Positions 11,001-18,475 of a stretch of 64,000 bases of DNA are shown in pieces (position 1 is the first letter of the stretch; each line of letters opens with the position of its first letter). The position numbers were made by a program, and so were the translations under genes. This stretch comes from Anaeromassilibacillus senegalensis (lineage in GTDB: Bacteria > Bacillota > Clostridia > Oscillospirales > Acutalibacteraceae): assembly GCF_001261775.1 (NCBI RefSeq), contig NZ_LN868538.1, positions 434,001 through 498,000 of the forward strand. The letters are read 5' to 3'. The notes below the pieces were generated by a model, which ran no database searches, was not told the origin of the DNA, and saw only the letters and a list, made by a program, of their open reading frames with translations.

Positions 11001-11617
11001 ATCACGACGTTTGTGACCAACTCTTTAATATTCTCATTCAAAATAACCACGTCGACATCCCCGCAGAATTCCGCGGAAACATACTGGCCATTGATAAAAT
11101 TGGAGATGGTCACTTTGTCGGAGAGTGCGCGGTCCGTGCCAGCCTCAAAAATTTGATAGCTCTGCTCGCGGTCCTGGCCCTCAGCCGCATAAATGGTAAT
11201 GGTATGCATTTCGTCGTCGTTGACATCCACATGCATAACCATTTTTTCATCGTCAAAAATATAACCCAGACGTTTTTCTTCGCCTTCCACTGCGATCTTG
11301 GAGACGTCCGGTGCGCCGCTCTTCAACCATGTGCCGTGGCGCGCAAAATAAGAATACGTAACACCTTCCACATAGTCGGGATAATTGTCCCGCGGTGTCC
11401 GGTTGCCGGTGCCTGCGCCATCATAGGCGGGCAGCGTATAGCCGTCTAACCCATATACGCCGTTGAATGCACCGTTTGTTTCTTTGTCGACCGTGAAGAA
11501 CGTCTCCACCGGTTCAAATGCTTGTGCCTGCGCGACCGCGCCAATTGGCCCTGCCGAGAACAGCATGGTACATGCCAATACCGCCGCGGCGAGCTTTTTG
11601 CCCAGCCGTGTTTTCAT
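5030..11617 (-). CDS. Giant secreted glycoside hydrolase, clan GH-D-like, with CBM32, Ig-like, FN3 and FIVAR modules
   Basis: This 2195-residue protein has a signal peptide (about 1-33, ending AQAQA). Two copies of an unnamed module follow (about 35-210 and 320-500, with GVYGLDGY versus GTYGGDGY), each with a bacterial Ig-like domain after it. The catalytic region (about 600-1370) has a beta-rich front part and a barrel resembling GH27/GH36 (clan GH-D) enzymes. Candidate catalytic acids are Asp about 1012 (SLFFDYAG) and Asp about 1084 (TIGDTNQ). After it come FN3, an F5/8 type C (CBM32-like) domain, another Ig-like domain, and the C-terminal cassette common to all four hydrolases here: an Ig-like module, FIVAR-type repeats, a Gly/Ser linker and a Cys-containing terminal domain. 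The ATG at 11617 follows AAAGGAGTGA. Alpha-galactosidase-like activity is a guess; the family assignment is the least certain of the four. Confidence 0.75.
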   Translation of the reverse strand: MKTRLGKKLAAAVLACTMLFSAGPIGAVAQAQAFEPVETFFTVDKETNGAFNGVYGLDGYTLPAYDGAGTGNRTPRDNYPDYVEGVTYSYFARHGTWLKSGAPDVSKIAVEGEEKRLGYIFDDEKMVMHVDVNDDEMHTITIYAAEGQDREQSYQIFEAGTDRALSDKVTISNFINGQYVSAEFCGDVDVVILNENIKELVTNVVISGVFFDTLAYDDVPVRKVTVSAPNGQTSFDESDFPIQMIASVAPSYAANKEVSWSVEPMQSENEGKATIDGTGLLNIEAPGNYNVIATAKDGTEISGSCLISVVEGEAAEWTVDETTMGDWTGTYGGDGYVLNAWNAGSVDVEKLPYYVDGITYGVEDRNGNYTAKTGTAATLPYGLVNPDDETGTRKISYRFDDKCLTVRIRVNDTDTHTLTFYALAENENGRAVSYQLFQPGTDIPISKKTEIGTLSKGKYVTIPFSGSVDVKVNNENYSPVKTNAVVNGIFFDSDYGEVVPVKRLVIAPEDGETIRQELGSVQMKATVYPIIATDKSITWSVQSDDPDVATIDADGLLTILKSGSFKVVATANGGENITAEVGFTSLGDVAVPEKTEIVKLGDTFTMIQNDMVRVVYDEMTGRYSVYEQESGLPYVLNAYTQVNDDKSTNGYVFHMEDVTEDGFAGKTMRMIGEKDGANGIVLDVTLEDHCGDVILTAGIVNNTDAGVKLMQMYPIIANYAGSGGIFVGPDPAEDHTILTGEGNWTVPRVVNSATATSKNNTMLSYRNDPEKESFLIGGLTTYEFQNTIDTAYNAGLSLENNGRKSVDAKIRIYDNTGKLVDAGQLYMGDKALINFTEKNPYDSLDAYATKQADAMEVDLIDFDPYYYECLWYVNWLTPGSNNADFAVQEVKDLVDRGMANYAIPNLRVEPDSYVNPNEQLWWDDAHWKQFGHMTDNYPTIKDWNKAMNNAGGEGGLYMQASYRSDDYCEQYPGHMLYNDPLEGPDYTDPEFIAHMADVYANIKDAGIRSLFFDYAGQYHGKSGGYLLDKTGGFEDPYATTVSAYRNIFALPKKYVGPDMRISENSWEHSGSDLAIGLIDIQRTIGDTNQFSPEIARTAMYQWYRHRKTKLLYSDVKVFEDNDLDLRRAQITGTAFLFGKMTIGESVTRMDDQKIKDIGRSVPFPIDGISARPVGLFECGTDIPEYFDYKFNSEYDDHILMFWNQGSQTKTMQADLGKDTAFGGVGLDPEKEYEVWDFWNWNYIGKYQGSDILSQRVRKNEMRTMAVREVRDDPYLLSTNRHVLQGAFDAKNIAYDAASKTMTGTFEVVGNDTYKAIIPLDGHELIAKDLKVDNENVTASFVHSAFGNYVELIMDAAENQTANWTLTFEEGTMEPDTEAPTDVMGLKASADYDGLVSLTWQPSTDDSGFVRYNVYGSDQADFVPSEDNLIVTVNETSFVDEIVHNGSYYFAVAATDASGNVGGAASVRTQSVPEAIPVSKMTATAGDANSTSEAASKVLDDNPSTMWHTNWNGVSRDKQWIDIKFNAPTVVNTYRYLPRSGAGNGTIKQFELLASKDNGATYEKIASGEWKAEDGWKEVRFPATTVTNLKLMSITSVGNYSSAAEIRAYNTPDMTGISMRETAVSLDVGDNDTLLVDIYPTNLSGTALTWTSSAPDVAVVDENGVVTALKEGMAVITASVPDTEFQASCEVSVGTPVPEEHTITVRYTKNASLSIDGEVQKLANLLGKYEAEVLAGTTLTLDFTPFVEGRSFAGVTVNGETVDFDIDAYTYTIDMPNQAVEVDLHFEAVDKSVLGATIVYAESCADEAAQAIPVIKAKYEKALKHAKEVDKQKTATQQEINDAWGELLDALHLLSFQPGNKTALQGLIDVAKAVDPELYTEASMEKIAAAVALAEGVIADENAMDDSIQEAYDALMKALDERQMKADLSELEKMIQQAKDIIENRDSYIDSGFDKLQEALDAAEEMTAENTQKEVNAVVKTLTEAVANMRLKADKSKLEALIAEMEKVDTSRYTASSARVFLNALKDAKDALANRNLSEDDQLFVDEKCNRLQAANAQLEHKGSGGNGGSSSGNKNTSNSGKTSGEGTLVAVTTPGVVTGGATVAQAASVISDTTLPFTLRRGSAYCFKMTVVNGNNLVPNFTVGNSDVLKTQFVARIGNDYYYRVWAVGTPGASTGVYTQLSNSVPQKHCVVTIA

Positions 11618-11884
11618 AAAATCACTCCTTTTCAATTCTCAACCATCCTTCATTCTTCCAAAATTTTACGCAATTGAACCTCCTTCCTCCCCATTTTATA
11701 TCTAAAAAGGAAATCAATTATCTCCTTTTCAGCTCCGCTTATTACATATTTAGATATATTTTACTAACATAGTATATATAAATTATCCATGTTATTAATT
11801 CTTTTTTATATTATTGGTATATAATGGAAGGATTTTATTTTGCACAGGATATATATTTACCCATTCACTGAAACGGCAAAATAA
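11618..11884. other. AT-rich leader region of the GH-D-like gene
   Basis: No gene is supported. On the minus strand the leader has an orphan strong Shine-Dalgarno (GGAAGGAGG, about 11678-11690) followed by a 7-codon frame starting TTG at 11673 and ending TGA, some 56 nt before the true start. It might be a leader peptide or chance. Farther upstream the DNA is very AT-rich (11740-11830), probably holding the promoter, but no clear -35/-10 pair could be picked. Confidence 0.35.
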
Positions 11885-11930
11885 AAAGCAGTTTGGAAAA
11901 ACCTTTTTTAAGATTTTTCCAAACTGCTTT
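11885..11930 (-). terminator. Rho-independent terminator after the XRE regulator
   Basis: A perfect 17-bp stem (AAAGCAGTTTGGAAAAA with its complement) is followed on the minus strand by TTTTTATTTT. It ends the XRE gene and separates it from the GH-D-like gene. Confidence 0.9.
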
Positions 11931-11939
11931 ATTATCGTT

Positions 11940-12302
11940 TCAGCCTTTACTGCGGCTTCCCCGTTTTTTTAATTGCGCAACCGTCTGCATGATCAGTTCC
12001 ACGTCTTCCGGGTCCAACTCTAAGTCCTGCGCCGTTTTAGCAAGGTTCAGATATACGCCGTCGATCTGCGGCGCCTGCCCTTCTGGCTTCTCTTCCCATC
12101 CCATCAGATAAGAGGGCGTTACTTCAAAAATCTCCGCCAGCTTTGCAATCGTGGCCCGTTTCAGGTTTTCCACACTGCCGTTTTCATACTTTTGAACCGC
12201 CGCCTTTTTTACGCCCAGCAGCCGTCCCAACTCTTCCTGCGTCAGGCCGCGGGAGGTCCGCAGCGCCTTGATTCGCTGACCTACTTCCATCCTCTCCACC
12301 AT
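11940..12302 (-). CDS. XRE-family transcriptional regulator
   Basis: A protein of about 116-120 residues with an N-terminal Cro/CI-type helix-turn-helix (GLTQEELGRLLGVKKAAVQK, then a YENG motif) and a short acidic C-terminal helix region (LDPEDVELIMQTVAQLKK). Two starts are possible: ATG at 12302 (MVERMEV) or ATG at 12290 (MEVGQRIK). AAAGG stands 12 nt before the latter, which matches family N-termini better. It has its own promoter and terminator. Its position between two hydrolase genes suggests, but does not show, that it controls them. Confidence 0.88.
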   Translation of the reverse strand: MVERMEVGQRIKALRTSRGLTQEELGRLLGVKKAAVQKYENGSVENLKRATIAKLAEIFEVTPSYLMGWEEKPEGQAPQIDGVYLNLAKTAQDLELDPEDVELIMQTVAQLKKRGSRSKG

Positions 12303-12317
12303 CCTTTAACTGGTTTT

Positions 12318-12346
12318 ATCATACCATACTTTTGATGGAAATTCAA
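12318..12346 (-). promoter_or_regulatory. Sigma-A promoter of the XRE regulator
   Basis: On the minus strand TTGAAT, a 17-bp spacer and TATGAT lie immediately upstream of the regulator. Confidence 0.7.
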
Positions 12347-12392
12347 TCCGAATCCCATGGAACCGGGCTTGGTAAAAGGGAAAACAGCAGCT

Positions 12393-12433
12393 GAAAAAAG
12401 GCGCCCGGCTCCATTTTGATGGAACCGGGCGCC
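12393..12433 (-). terminator. Terminator after the GH3 gene
   Basis: A stem of GGCGCCCGG(C/T)TCCA type around a TTTTGA loop is followed on the minus strand by TTTTTTC. It lies beyond the extra tail copy. Confidence 0.88.
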
Positions 12434-12481
12434 CTGTATGGCTTTGGTCTGTCTTTACGATTACCGGACCTCTATCCATTG

Positions 12482-12564
12482 TCAGGCGACGGTAATCATA
12501 CAATGTTTCTGCGGAGCTTCGTCCGGAAGCTCCGGTCGGGACGCGCTTACAGCGAGCACCCCTT
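12482..12564 (-). repeat. Extra divergent tail copy behind the GH3 gene
   Basis: Past the GH3 stop, 83 bp from the equivalent bases of the gene, the minus strand encodes LPDEAPQKHCMITVA then TGA, clearly related to the gene's own MPNEAPQQHCVVTIA end. The frame differs from that of the gene because 83 is not a multiple of three. The spacer (GGTCGGGACGCGCTTACAGC on the plus strand) resembles those behind the GH-D-like gene. Confidence 0.75.
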
Positions 12565-15500
12565 TTAAGCGATTGTGACAACACAATGCTGCTGCGGCGC
12601 CTCATTTGGCATTTGGGTGTATACGCCGGTGCTCTGGCCCGGTGCGCCAATCGCCCAAATGCGGAAATAATACGCATTGCCAATCTTGGCCACGAACTGG
12701 GTCTTGAATGCATTGCCATTGCCGACAGTGAAACTCGGCACCGCAGCGCTTCCATTGACAACCGTCATCTTGAAGCAGTACGCCGCGCCTCTCTTAATGG
12801 AGAACGGCAATGTGGTATCGGAAACAACGGAAGCGGTCTTCGCCACAGTTGTTCCACCCGTTACGACCGGGGCCGCCGGTACAACCGGAGCTGTTCCATC
12901 GCCGGAAACCTTACCGGAGGAACCGCCCTTATTACCGGAACCGCCGCCGGAGCTGCCATGGCTGTTGTTGTCCTTGCCTTTCTCGACCAGCGCGTCTACC
13001 AGGTTGTCAATTTTTGCTGCTCTCGCGTCGATCTCGGGCTGATCCTCTGCGTCAAGGTCTGTATCCAGGTAGTTTTTAGCCGCTTTGATTTCGCTCAGGA
13101 GCGCATTGACGCCGGAAGCCTCATATTTGCTGAGGTCCATCTTCTCTACGTCCGCAATCAGGGTTTCCAACGCCTTCTTGTTCGGTACTCTGCGCAGAGC
13201 CGCCATCGCGTCCGCCAGTTTCTTCGCCGCCGCCTTGATCTCGCTCTGGGACGCTTCTTCGTCATCCACGACTTTCTTCGCTTCTGCCAATGCCGTCTGG
13301 AACGCTTCCTGATTATCCGGCAGGAACGCGCCCGCTTCGATCTCTTCGGCAATGGCCATTGCCTCGACGACCACAGTGTTCAGGTAGGTTTTATCCACCT
13401 TATCCAGCAGGGCGATCATGGCGTCGTACAGCGCGTCTGCCGCGTCTTTTACCTCTTCTTCCAGGGCATTATCGTCCGCAACGACGACCTTTGCCGCTTC
13501 CAGGGCATTCTCAAATGCCTCGATGTCGCTCGGCAGGGAACCTTCCGTATCGACCTCTTCGGAAATATTGATCAGATAATTCAGGTAGGTCTTATCGCCG
13601 GCCTTGAAGCTCAGCATCTGGATGACGTCGATCAGCTTGAAGCTTGCGTCATTCAGTTCCGCCTGCGTCGCGTCCGGGTTATCCAGCAGCGCTGTTGCCG
13701 CCGCGATGGCGTCGGTCAGGGCTTCCTGCACCGCCGGAATTGCTTCCTTGTACTCGTCGGTCGTGAGGCAATCCTCCGCAATTGCAAGTACAGTGCGCAG
13801 GGTAGATTTGTTCAGCAGGGTGTAAGAGAAATTCAGCGTGTTGTTCTGGTAATCCGCTGTGTACACATAGTCAAAGCGTGTCGGATCCTTTATTGCAACG
13901 GGTTCGCCGTTAAGCAGGACCTTGCTGAATTCCTTACCGTCCGCACGCGGGATAAAGCTGAGCGCCACGGTCTCGCCGCGCTTTGCAATACCGTCGTAGC
14001 GGCTGATGTTGTCCGCAAACTTCTGCTCCTCGCCGTTTACCAGCAGGGAAGCATCTCTGCCAACATAGTTGACTGTGTAGGAGACATCTTCCATTACCTT
14101 GGGTACGAATTTGAACCAGTTGACGTTAAAACCGGTGACCGTGCAGTAGAACTGCAGCTCATGACGTCCGGCGGGAAGGGTGATTTCAAACGGCTCCAGG
14201 GTCGTCCAGCTCTGCCAGCCGCCGGTGGGGGCCATGCTGGAAACGCCGCCGATGCTCTTGCCGTCCAGACGGAGGTCAAATCCACCATCCGCGTTAACCG
14301 CCACTCTGGTATAGAAATCATAGGTGCCGGGAGCTTCAATATCAAAGTAGTACTTCATCCAGTTGCCCTTGTCCGTATGAGTCGGATTGGTACCGCCGCC
14401 TTCGTCCTCGCAGGCTTCTTCGCCGATACCGAGGGCTTTGAAATAATCGATTGCTTTAATGGTCGTTTCTTCCGTCGCGCTGATCGGCACATATTCCGGC
14501 TGAGGCGGGTTGACGATTTCGCGATCCATAACAGGGGTTTTCATGATCATTTCCAGCGTGCGGGCAATATTGCGTTCCAGCTCCGCACGGGTCAGATCGC
14601 CGTTTTCCAGAGCGGTCAGGATGCTGTCGGAGCTGCCACTCGGCATCTTGACATCATCGCCCGCTTTGACTTCCTTCCAGTGGGTGCTGTCATTGCCCCA
14701 GTCGGACATGACCATACCCTTGAATCCCCACTCGCCACGGAGAATATTGGTCAGGATATCGTAGTTTTCAGAAACTTCCGTTCCGTTTACATAGTTGTAG
14801 GAGGACATGATACACCACGGGTCCGCTTCCTTTACCGCGATTTCAAAGCCCTTCATATAGATTTCACGCAGAGCGCGCTCGGACATTCTGCTGTCGCTCG
14901 CATTTCGGTTGTTTTCCTTGTTGTTTGCCACAAAGTGCTTGAGGGTAATGGAAACGCCTTCGCCTTGCACACCTTCGGTGATAGCAGCCGCCGTTTTACC
15001 AGTGAGCAGCGGATCTTCAGAGTAATACTCAAAGTTGCGGCCGCACAGCGGATTGCGGTGAATGTTCATGCCAGGTGCAAGCCAGATATCCAGCTTCTTC
15101 TCCAACGCCTCTGTTGCAACGCCTTTGCCGACCTTCTGTGCAAGATCAACATCCCACGTGCTGGCCAGGTTCGTAGAGCACGGCCATGCGGTGGCTGTAC
15201 CGGAACGAACGCCGGCTGGTCCGTCGGTGGTCTGCGCTCCCGGGATGCCATATTCGTCCAGTCCACCGATAATACCTGTCGCAATACCGGGATGTCCCTG
15301 GGACAAATAAGCCAAGTCTTCATTGGAGAGCTGCGCGATAAAATCGTCCATCGTCGCCGTCCCATGATAGACGTCGATCAGCATGATTTTATCCGTCGGT
15401 TCATCGTCCGCCGCTTTTGCGGAAGATGCCGCACGGCTGCCCGCAGCCTTACTGCTCGCGGCAGAGGAGGCACGGAACGCTGCCGCCGCAGGCTCCTCAG

Positions 15501-17781
15501 CTTCTGCTTTGGAGAAATCCATATAGTCGATATTACCGAACAATCCGGTGGAAACCAGTTTGAATTCACAAAGCCCCTTCGGCAGATTCACCTGAATTGG
15601 GCCAAAGGTCTCAAAATTATACCACTCGCTCTTGCCTTCACCGTCGCCGGTCTGCGGAAGGTTGAAATTGATGCCCGGCTGCAGCTTGCCGTCCACGTAA
15701 ACGCGCATCATATCCGGGATTTCCGGACGGCCGTTGGACATGCTGAAAGAAATGTTGTACTCGCCTTCTTCTTCCACATTGAGGTAATAGGTAACCCAGT
15801 TGCCTTCATAGTTCATGTAGGCCAGCGTGCTGATTTCTTCGTCACCCGGCTGCGGCACATAGCCCAGCGGATGGTTGGGAACACAGTTTTCAATTCGGAC
15901 GCTGCCCGCCGCGCCGAAGAACTGTTCTGCTTCCACGCGGGAGGTCTCTGTTGCAGAAATGGCAAAACCTTCTTCCGGTTGAACCATATTAAACGTCATA
16001 TAGTCGGTGTTACCGTATTTGGTACCTTTGCAGGTAAGCTTTAATGTGCAGGGACCCTTTGGCAGCTTAACCTCAAATGGCTCCAGGTCGATAAAGTTAT
16101 ACCATTCTGCTTTGCCGCTGCCGTCGCCTGTCTGCGGCAGGTTAACAACAACCTTCTGATCGCGGCCTTCCACCTCAACAGTAACCATGTCTTTAATTTC
16201 CGCATAACCGTTGGACATATGGAGCTGCACGGCATAGGTTCCGGCTTGTTCCACATTCAGACTATAGGAAACCCAGCGGTGTTCTTCCGCACTGTCCATG
16301 AACGCCACGCACTGTCCATCGCCAAATGACTCTACCACTACGTTTGCATGTGCGGATTCATAGTCTTCCGCCTCCACCTTTGTCGGCTCTGTGGCGGAAA
16401 TCTTTTTGATAGCCTCGCTGCGCATATCCTCATAGCTGCCGTCCGCCAAAAGACGTTTCGGAAGGCGTTTCGGAGCCGCCTGCTCGGAAAGCTGCTCGGT
16501 TACATACGCTTCTTCTACCGTATAGGTACCGCGCACGCCCTTTTCGCCGGCGTCCCGAATAGAATTGCCGACATAGACGTCATAGTCGCCGGCTTCCAGC
16601 ACATAAGCGGATTTATGTCCGGTAATCCCAGTATCGTCATAACTGGACATATCCTCGATTGCAAAAGACATTTTCAGAGTCTCAGAAGCCTCCGGCTCCA
16701 AAAGCCCCGTTTTTGCATAAGCCGCCAGCTCTTTTGCAGGTTTGCCCAAGACAGCGGTACCGGTACCCATCTGCGGCGCACTGAAATAGACCTGCGCCAC
16801 TTCTTTACCCGCCACATCGCCGGTATTGGTGATTGTCGCTTCCACATTGATATTTTCTTCATCGTATGTAACCTTTACATCGGTCATATCAAATGTGGTA
16901 TAGGAAAGGCCGTAACCAAACGGATAGCTGACCTTCTCATACTCTTGATCAAAGGTCTCAAAATAACGGTATCCTACAAAGACATCCTCTTCGTAGTTGA
17001 CATATGCGTTATTGCTGAAGTTATTGGAAGACGGATAATCCTCGTAATTTTTCGCCCAGGTATCCGTCAGTTTGCCGGAGGGGTTGACGTCTCCGCAAAG
17101 CACGTCCGCGATGGCGTTTCCACCCTCCATACCGGCCTGCCAGCCGATCAGAACGGAGTCGATCTCAGGATGCGCTGTGATCCATTTGGTATCGATAATA
17201 CCGCCGATATTCAGGACCACGACAACATTCTCAAAGCCCGCCGCGCAGACCAGATCCAGCATTTGGGATTCGGTATCACTTAAGAGATAATCTCCCTTTC
17301 CGGCGCTTCTGTCAGAGCCTTCACCGGAATTGCGGCTGATGACTACAACCGCCGTATCAGACTCGGCTGCCGCCGTGTTGGCCATATCTGCCGTCAGTGT
17401 CAACGCCTTGTTCGCTGTATAAGCATCAACCAACGTTTTGTTCAGGGTGATCTTGCCTTCTTTTTCTTTATTCTGCATTCCCTGCAGAATATTGACCAGA
17501 TAATCTACGCTCGTGTCACCGGAACCCCAGCCGCCCTTCACGTAGTCGATCTGGCCCTGCCCGAAAAGTGCCACCGAACCGCCCTGCGGAATCGGCAGGC
17601 CATTGTCCTTGTTTTGCAGCAATACCATACCTTCGCTTGCCACCTGACGCGCCAGCTCCGGATTGCCCGGCGAATACTTAGCGCTGGCTACCGGCGCCGC
17701 CGGTATTGTTCCAAACAGCATAGTCATGGTAAGAGCCGCCGCCAGAATTTTCTTCGCTGCGCCTTTTCTTTTCAAACTCAT
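12565..17781 (-). CDS. Giant secreted GH3 glycoside hydrolase with swapped domain order and inserted CBM6 modules
   Basis: This 1738-residue protein has a signal peptide (about 1-36). The usual GH3 order is inverted. The C-terminal alpha/beta domain and FN3-like part come first (about 37-450, with SRNSGEGSDR and YPFGYGLSYT). Two CBM6-like modules (about 460-600 and 607-760) and an Ala/Ser-rich linker follow. Then comes the (beta/alpha)8 domain (about 797-1095), with the substrate motif KHFVANN and nucleophile Asp1027 in VMSDWGND. A third CBM6-like module (about 1098-1228) and the shared Ig-like/FIVAR/terminal-domain cassette complete it. The ATG at 17781 has GGGGG 7 nt upstream. A beta-glucosidase-type exo-hydrolase is likely; the sugar is not defined. 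Inverted GH3 order is known in ruminal clostridial enzymes, but the module insertion is unusual. Confidence 0.88.
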   Translation of the reverse strand: MSLKRKGAAKKILAAALTMTMLFGTIPAAPVASAKYSPGNPELARQVASEGMVLLQNKDNGLPIPQGGSVALFGQGQIDYVKGGWGSGDTSVDYLVNILQGMQNKEKEGKITLNKTLVDAYTANKALTLTADMANTAAAESDTAVVVISRNSGEGSDRSAGKGDYLLSDTESQMLDLVCAAGFENVVVVLNIGGIIDTKWITAHPEIDSVLIGWQAGMEGGNAIADVLCGDVNPSGKLTDTWAKNYEDYPSSNNFSNNAYVNYEEDVFVGYRYFETFDQEYEKVSYPFGYGLSYTTFDMTDVKVTYDEENINVEATITNTGDVAGKEVAQVYFSAPQMGTGTAVLGKPAKELAAYAKTGLLEPEASETLKMSFAIEDMSSYDDTGITGHKSAYVLEAGDYDVYVGNSIRDAGEKGVRGTYTVEEAYVTEQLSEQAAPKRLPKRLLADGSYEDMRSEAIKKISATEPTKVEAEDYESAHANVVVESFGDGQCVAFMDSAEEHRWVSYSLNVEQAGTYAVQLHMSNGYAEIKDMVTVEVEGRDQKVVVNLPQTGDGSGKAEWYNFIDLEPFEVKLPKGPCTLKLTCKGTKYGNTDYMTFNMVQPEEGFAISATETSRVEAEQFFGAAGSVRIENCVPNHPLGYVPQPGDEEISTLAYMNYEGNWVTYYLNVEEEGEYNISFSMSNGRPEIPDMMRVYVDGKLQPGINFNLPQTGDGEGKSEWYNFETFGPIQVNLPKGLCEFKLVSTGLFGNIDYMDFSKAEAEEPAAAAFRASSAASSKAAGSRAASSAKAADDEPTDKIMLIDVYHGTATMDDFIAQLSNEDLAYLSQGHPGIATGIIGGLDEYGIPGAQTTDGPAGVRSGTATAWPCSTNLASTWDVDLAQKVGKGVATEALEKKLDIWLAPGMNIHRNPLCGRNFEYYSEDPLLTGKTAAAITEGVQGEGVSITLKHFVANNKENNRNASDSRMSERALREIYMKGFEIAVKEADPWCIMSSYNYVNGTEVSENYDILTNILRGEWGFKGMVMSDWGNDSTHWKEVKAGDDVKMPSGSSDSILTALENGDLTRAELERNIARTLEMIMKTPVMDREIVNPPQPEYVPISATEETTIKAIDYFKALGIGEEACEDEGGGTNPTHTDKGNWMKYYFDIEAPGTYDFYTRVAVNADGGFDLRLDGKSIGGVSSMAPTGGWQSWTTLEPFEITLPAGRHELQFYCTVTGFNVNWFKFVPKVMEDVSYTVNYVGRDASLLVNGEEQKFADNISRYDGIAKRGETVALSFIPRADGKEFSKVLLNGEPVAIKDPTRFDYVYTADYQNNTLNFSYTLLNKSTLRTVLAIAEDCLTTDEYKEAIPAVQEALTDAIAAATALLDNPDATQAELNDASFKLIDVIQMLSFKAGDKTYLNYLINISEEVDTEGSLPSDIEAFENALEAAKVVVADDNALEEEVKDAADALYDAMIALLDKVDKTYLNTVVVEAMAIAEEIEAGAFLPDNQEAFQTALAEAKKVVDDEEASQSEIKAAAKKLADAMAALRRVPNKKALETLIADVEKMDLSKYEASGVNALLSEIKAAKNYLDTDLDAEDQPEIDARAAKIDNLVDALVEKGKDNNSHGSSGGGSGNKGGSSGKVSGDGTAPVVPAAPVVTGGTTVAKTASVVSDTTLPFSIKRGAAYCFKMTVVNGSAAVPSFTVGNGNAFKTQFVAKIGNAYYFRIWAIGAPGQSTGVYTQMPNEAPQQHCVVTIA

Positions 17782-17982
17782 TTTCAAACCCCCGTTCGTT
17801 TCATAAACTCCTTATTCCAATCGTTTGCCCGATCCTGTATTTTGTCCCTCCTTTTCTTTATCAGTTGTATCAGTATGGAAATGGTTCCATAAACAGCTCT
17901 TTTGCTATATTGAATGTAATACCATCTCCCCTCCCCAATGAAAACCTCACTATAGTTATTAATCCGTTGAACCTATGATCTT

Positions 17983-18011
17983 ATTAAACTACAACTGGAA
18001 GAGATTGTCAA
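17983..18011 (-). promoter_or_regulatory. Sigma-A promoter of the GH3 gene
   Basis: On the minus strand TTGACA, 17 bp and TTTAAT predict a leader of about 195 nt before the GH3 ATG. The leader contains a second AAAGGAGGG and a 6-codon frame MKRTGV that ends just before the start. Confidence 0.7.
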
Positions 18012-18102
18012 TAGAATTCTCTATAAAATACACAGAATATATTTATACTATTGATAATTTTACAACATATTTACTTGTATCTACTTTGGAATTATAAGGC
18101 AA

Positions 18103-18144
18103 AAAAACAAGCAGCCGGCCCTGTTTTTCACAGGACCGGCTGCT
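18103..18144 (-). terminator. Terminator after the GH31 gene
   Basis: A 14-bp GC-rich stem (AGCAGCCGG(C/T)CCTG) is followed on the minus strand by TTGTTTTTTT. It lies beyond the 78-bp tail array. Confidence 0.9.
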
Positions 18145-18175
18145 CTTTACCGCATCTGGAATACAGACACAAAGT

Positions 18176-18475
18176 GTCTTTCACACCTATGTTGGTTTTC
18201 AGTGGCGGCAATCAGTCGATTGTAACCACACAGTGCTGCTGCGGACGTACAACGTCATTCGCACTTACGATGGTTTTCAGTGGCAGTAATCAGCCAATCG
18301 TTACCACACAGTGCTGCTGCGGACGTACAACGTCATTCGCACCTACGGTGGTTTTCAGTGGCAGCAATCAGCCAATCGTTACCACACAGTGCTGCTGCGG
18401 ACGTGCAACGTCATTCGCACCTACGGTGGTTTTCAGTGGCAGCAATCAGCCAATCGTTACCACACAGTGCTGCTG
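18176..18475 (-). repeat. 78-bp tandem array carrying the GH31 gene's last codons and stop
   Basis: The plus-strand sequence GGTTTTCAGTGGC recurs at 18194, 18272, 18350 and 18428, an exact period of 78 bp (26 codons). Each unit encodes, on the minus strand, QQHCVVTIG followed by TGA and then an open spacer reading about LLPLKTTVGANDVARP. The copy nearest the gene supplies its genuine stop at 18446-18448; the other stops are at 18368, 18290 and 18212, all in the gene's frame. The inner units are nearly identical while the outermost is slightly diverged (VTID). No CRISPR-like arrangement is present: there are no unique spacers and no palindromic repeat. Confidence 0.9.

Noticed and set aside
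18176-18475. CRISPR array
   Set aside because: Units are contiguous without unique spacers, the period is 78 bp, and no cas gene is present.
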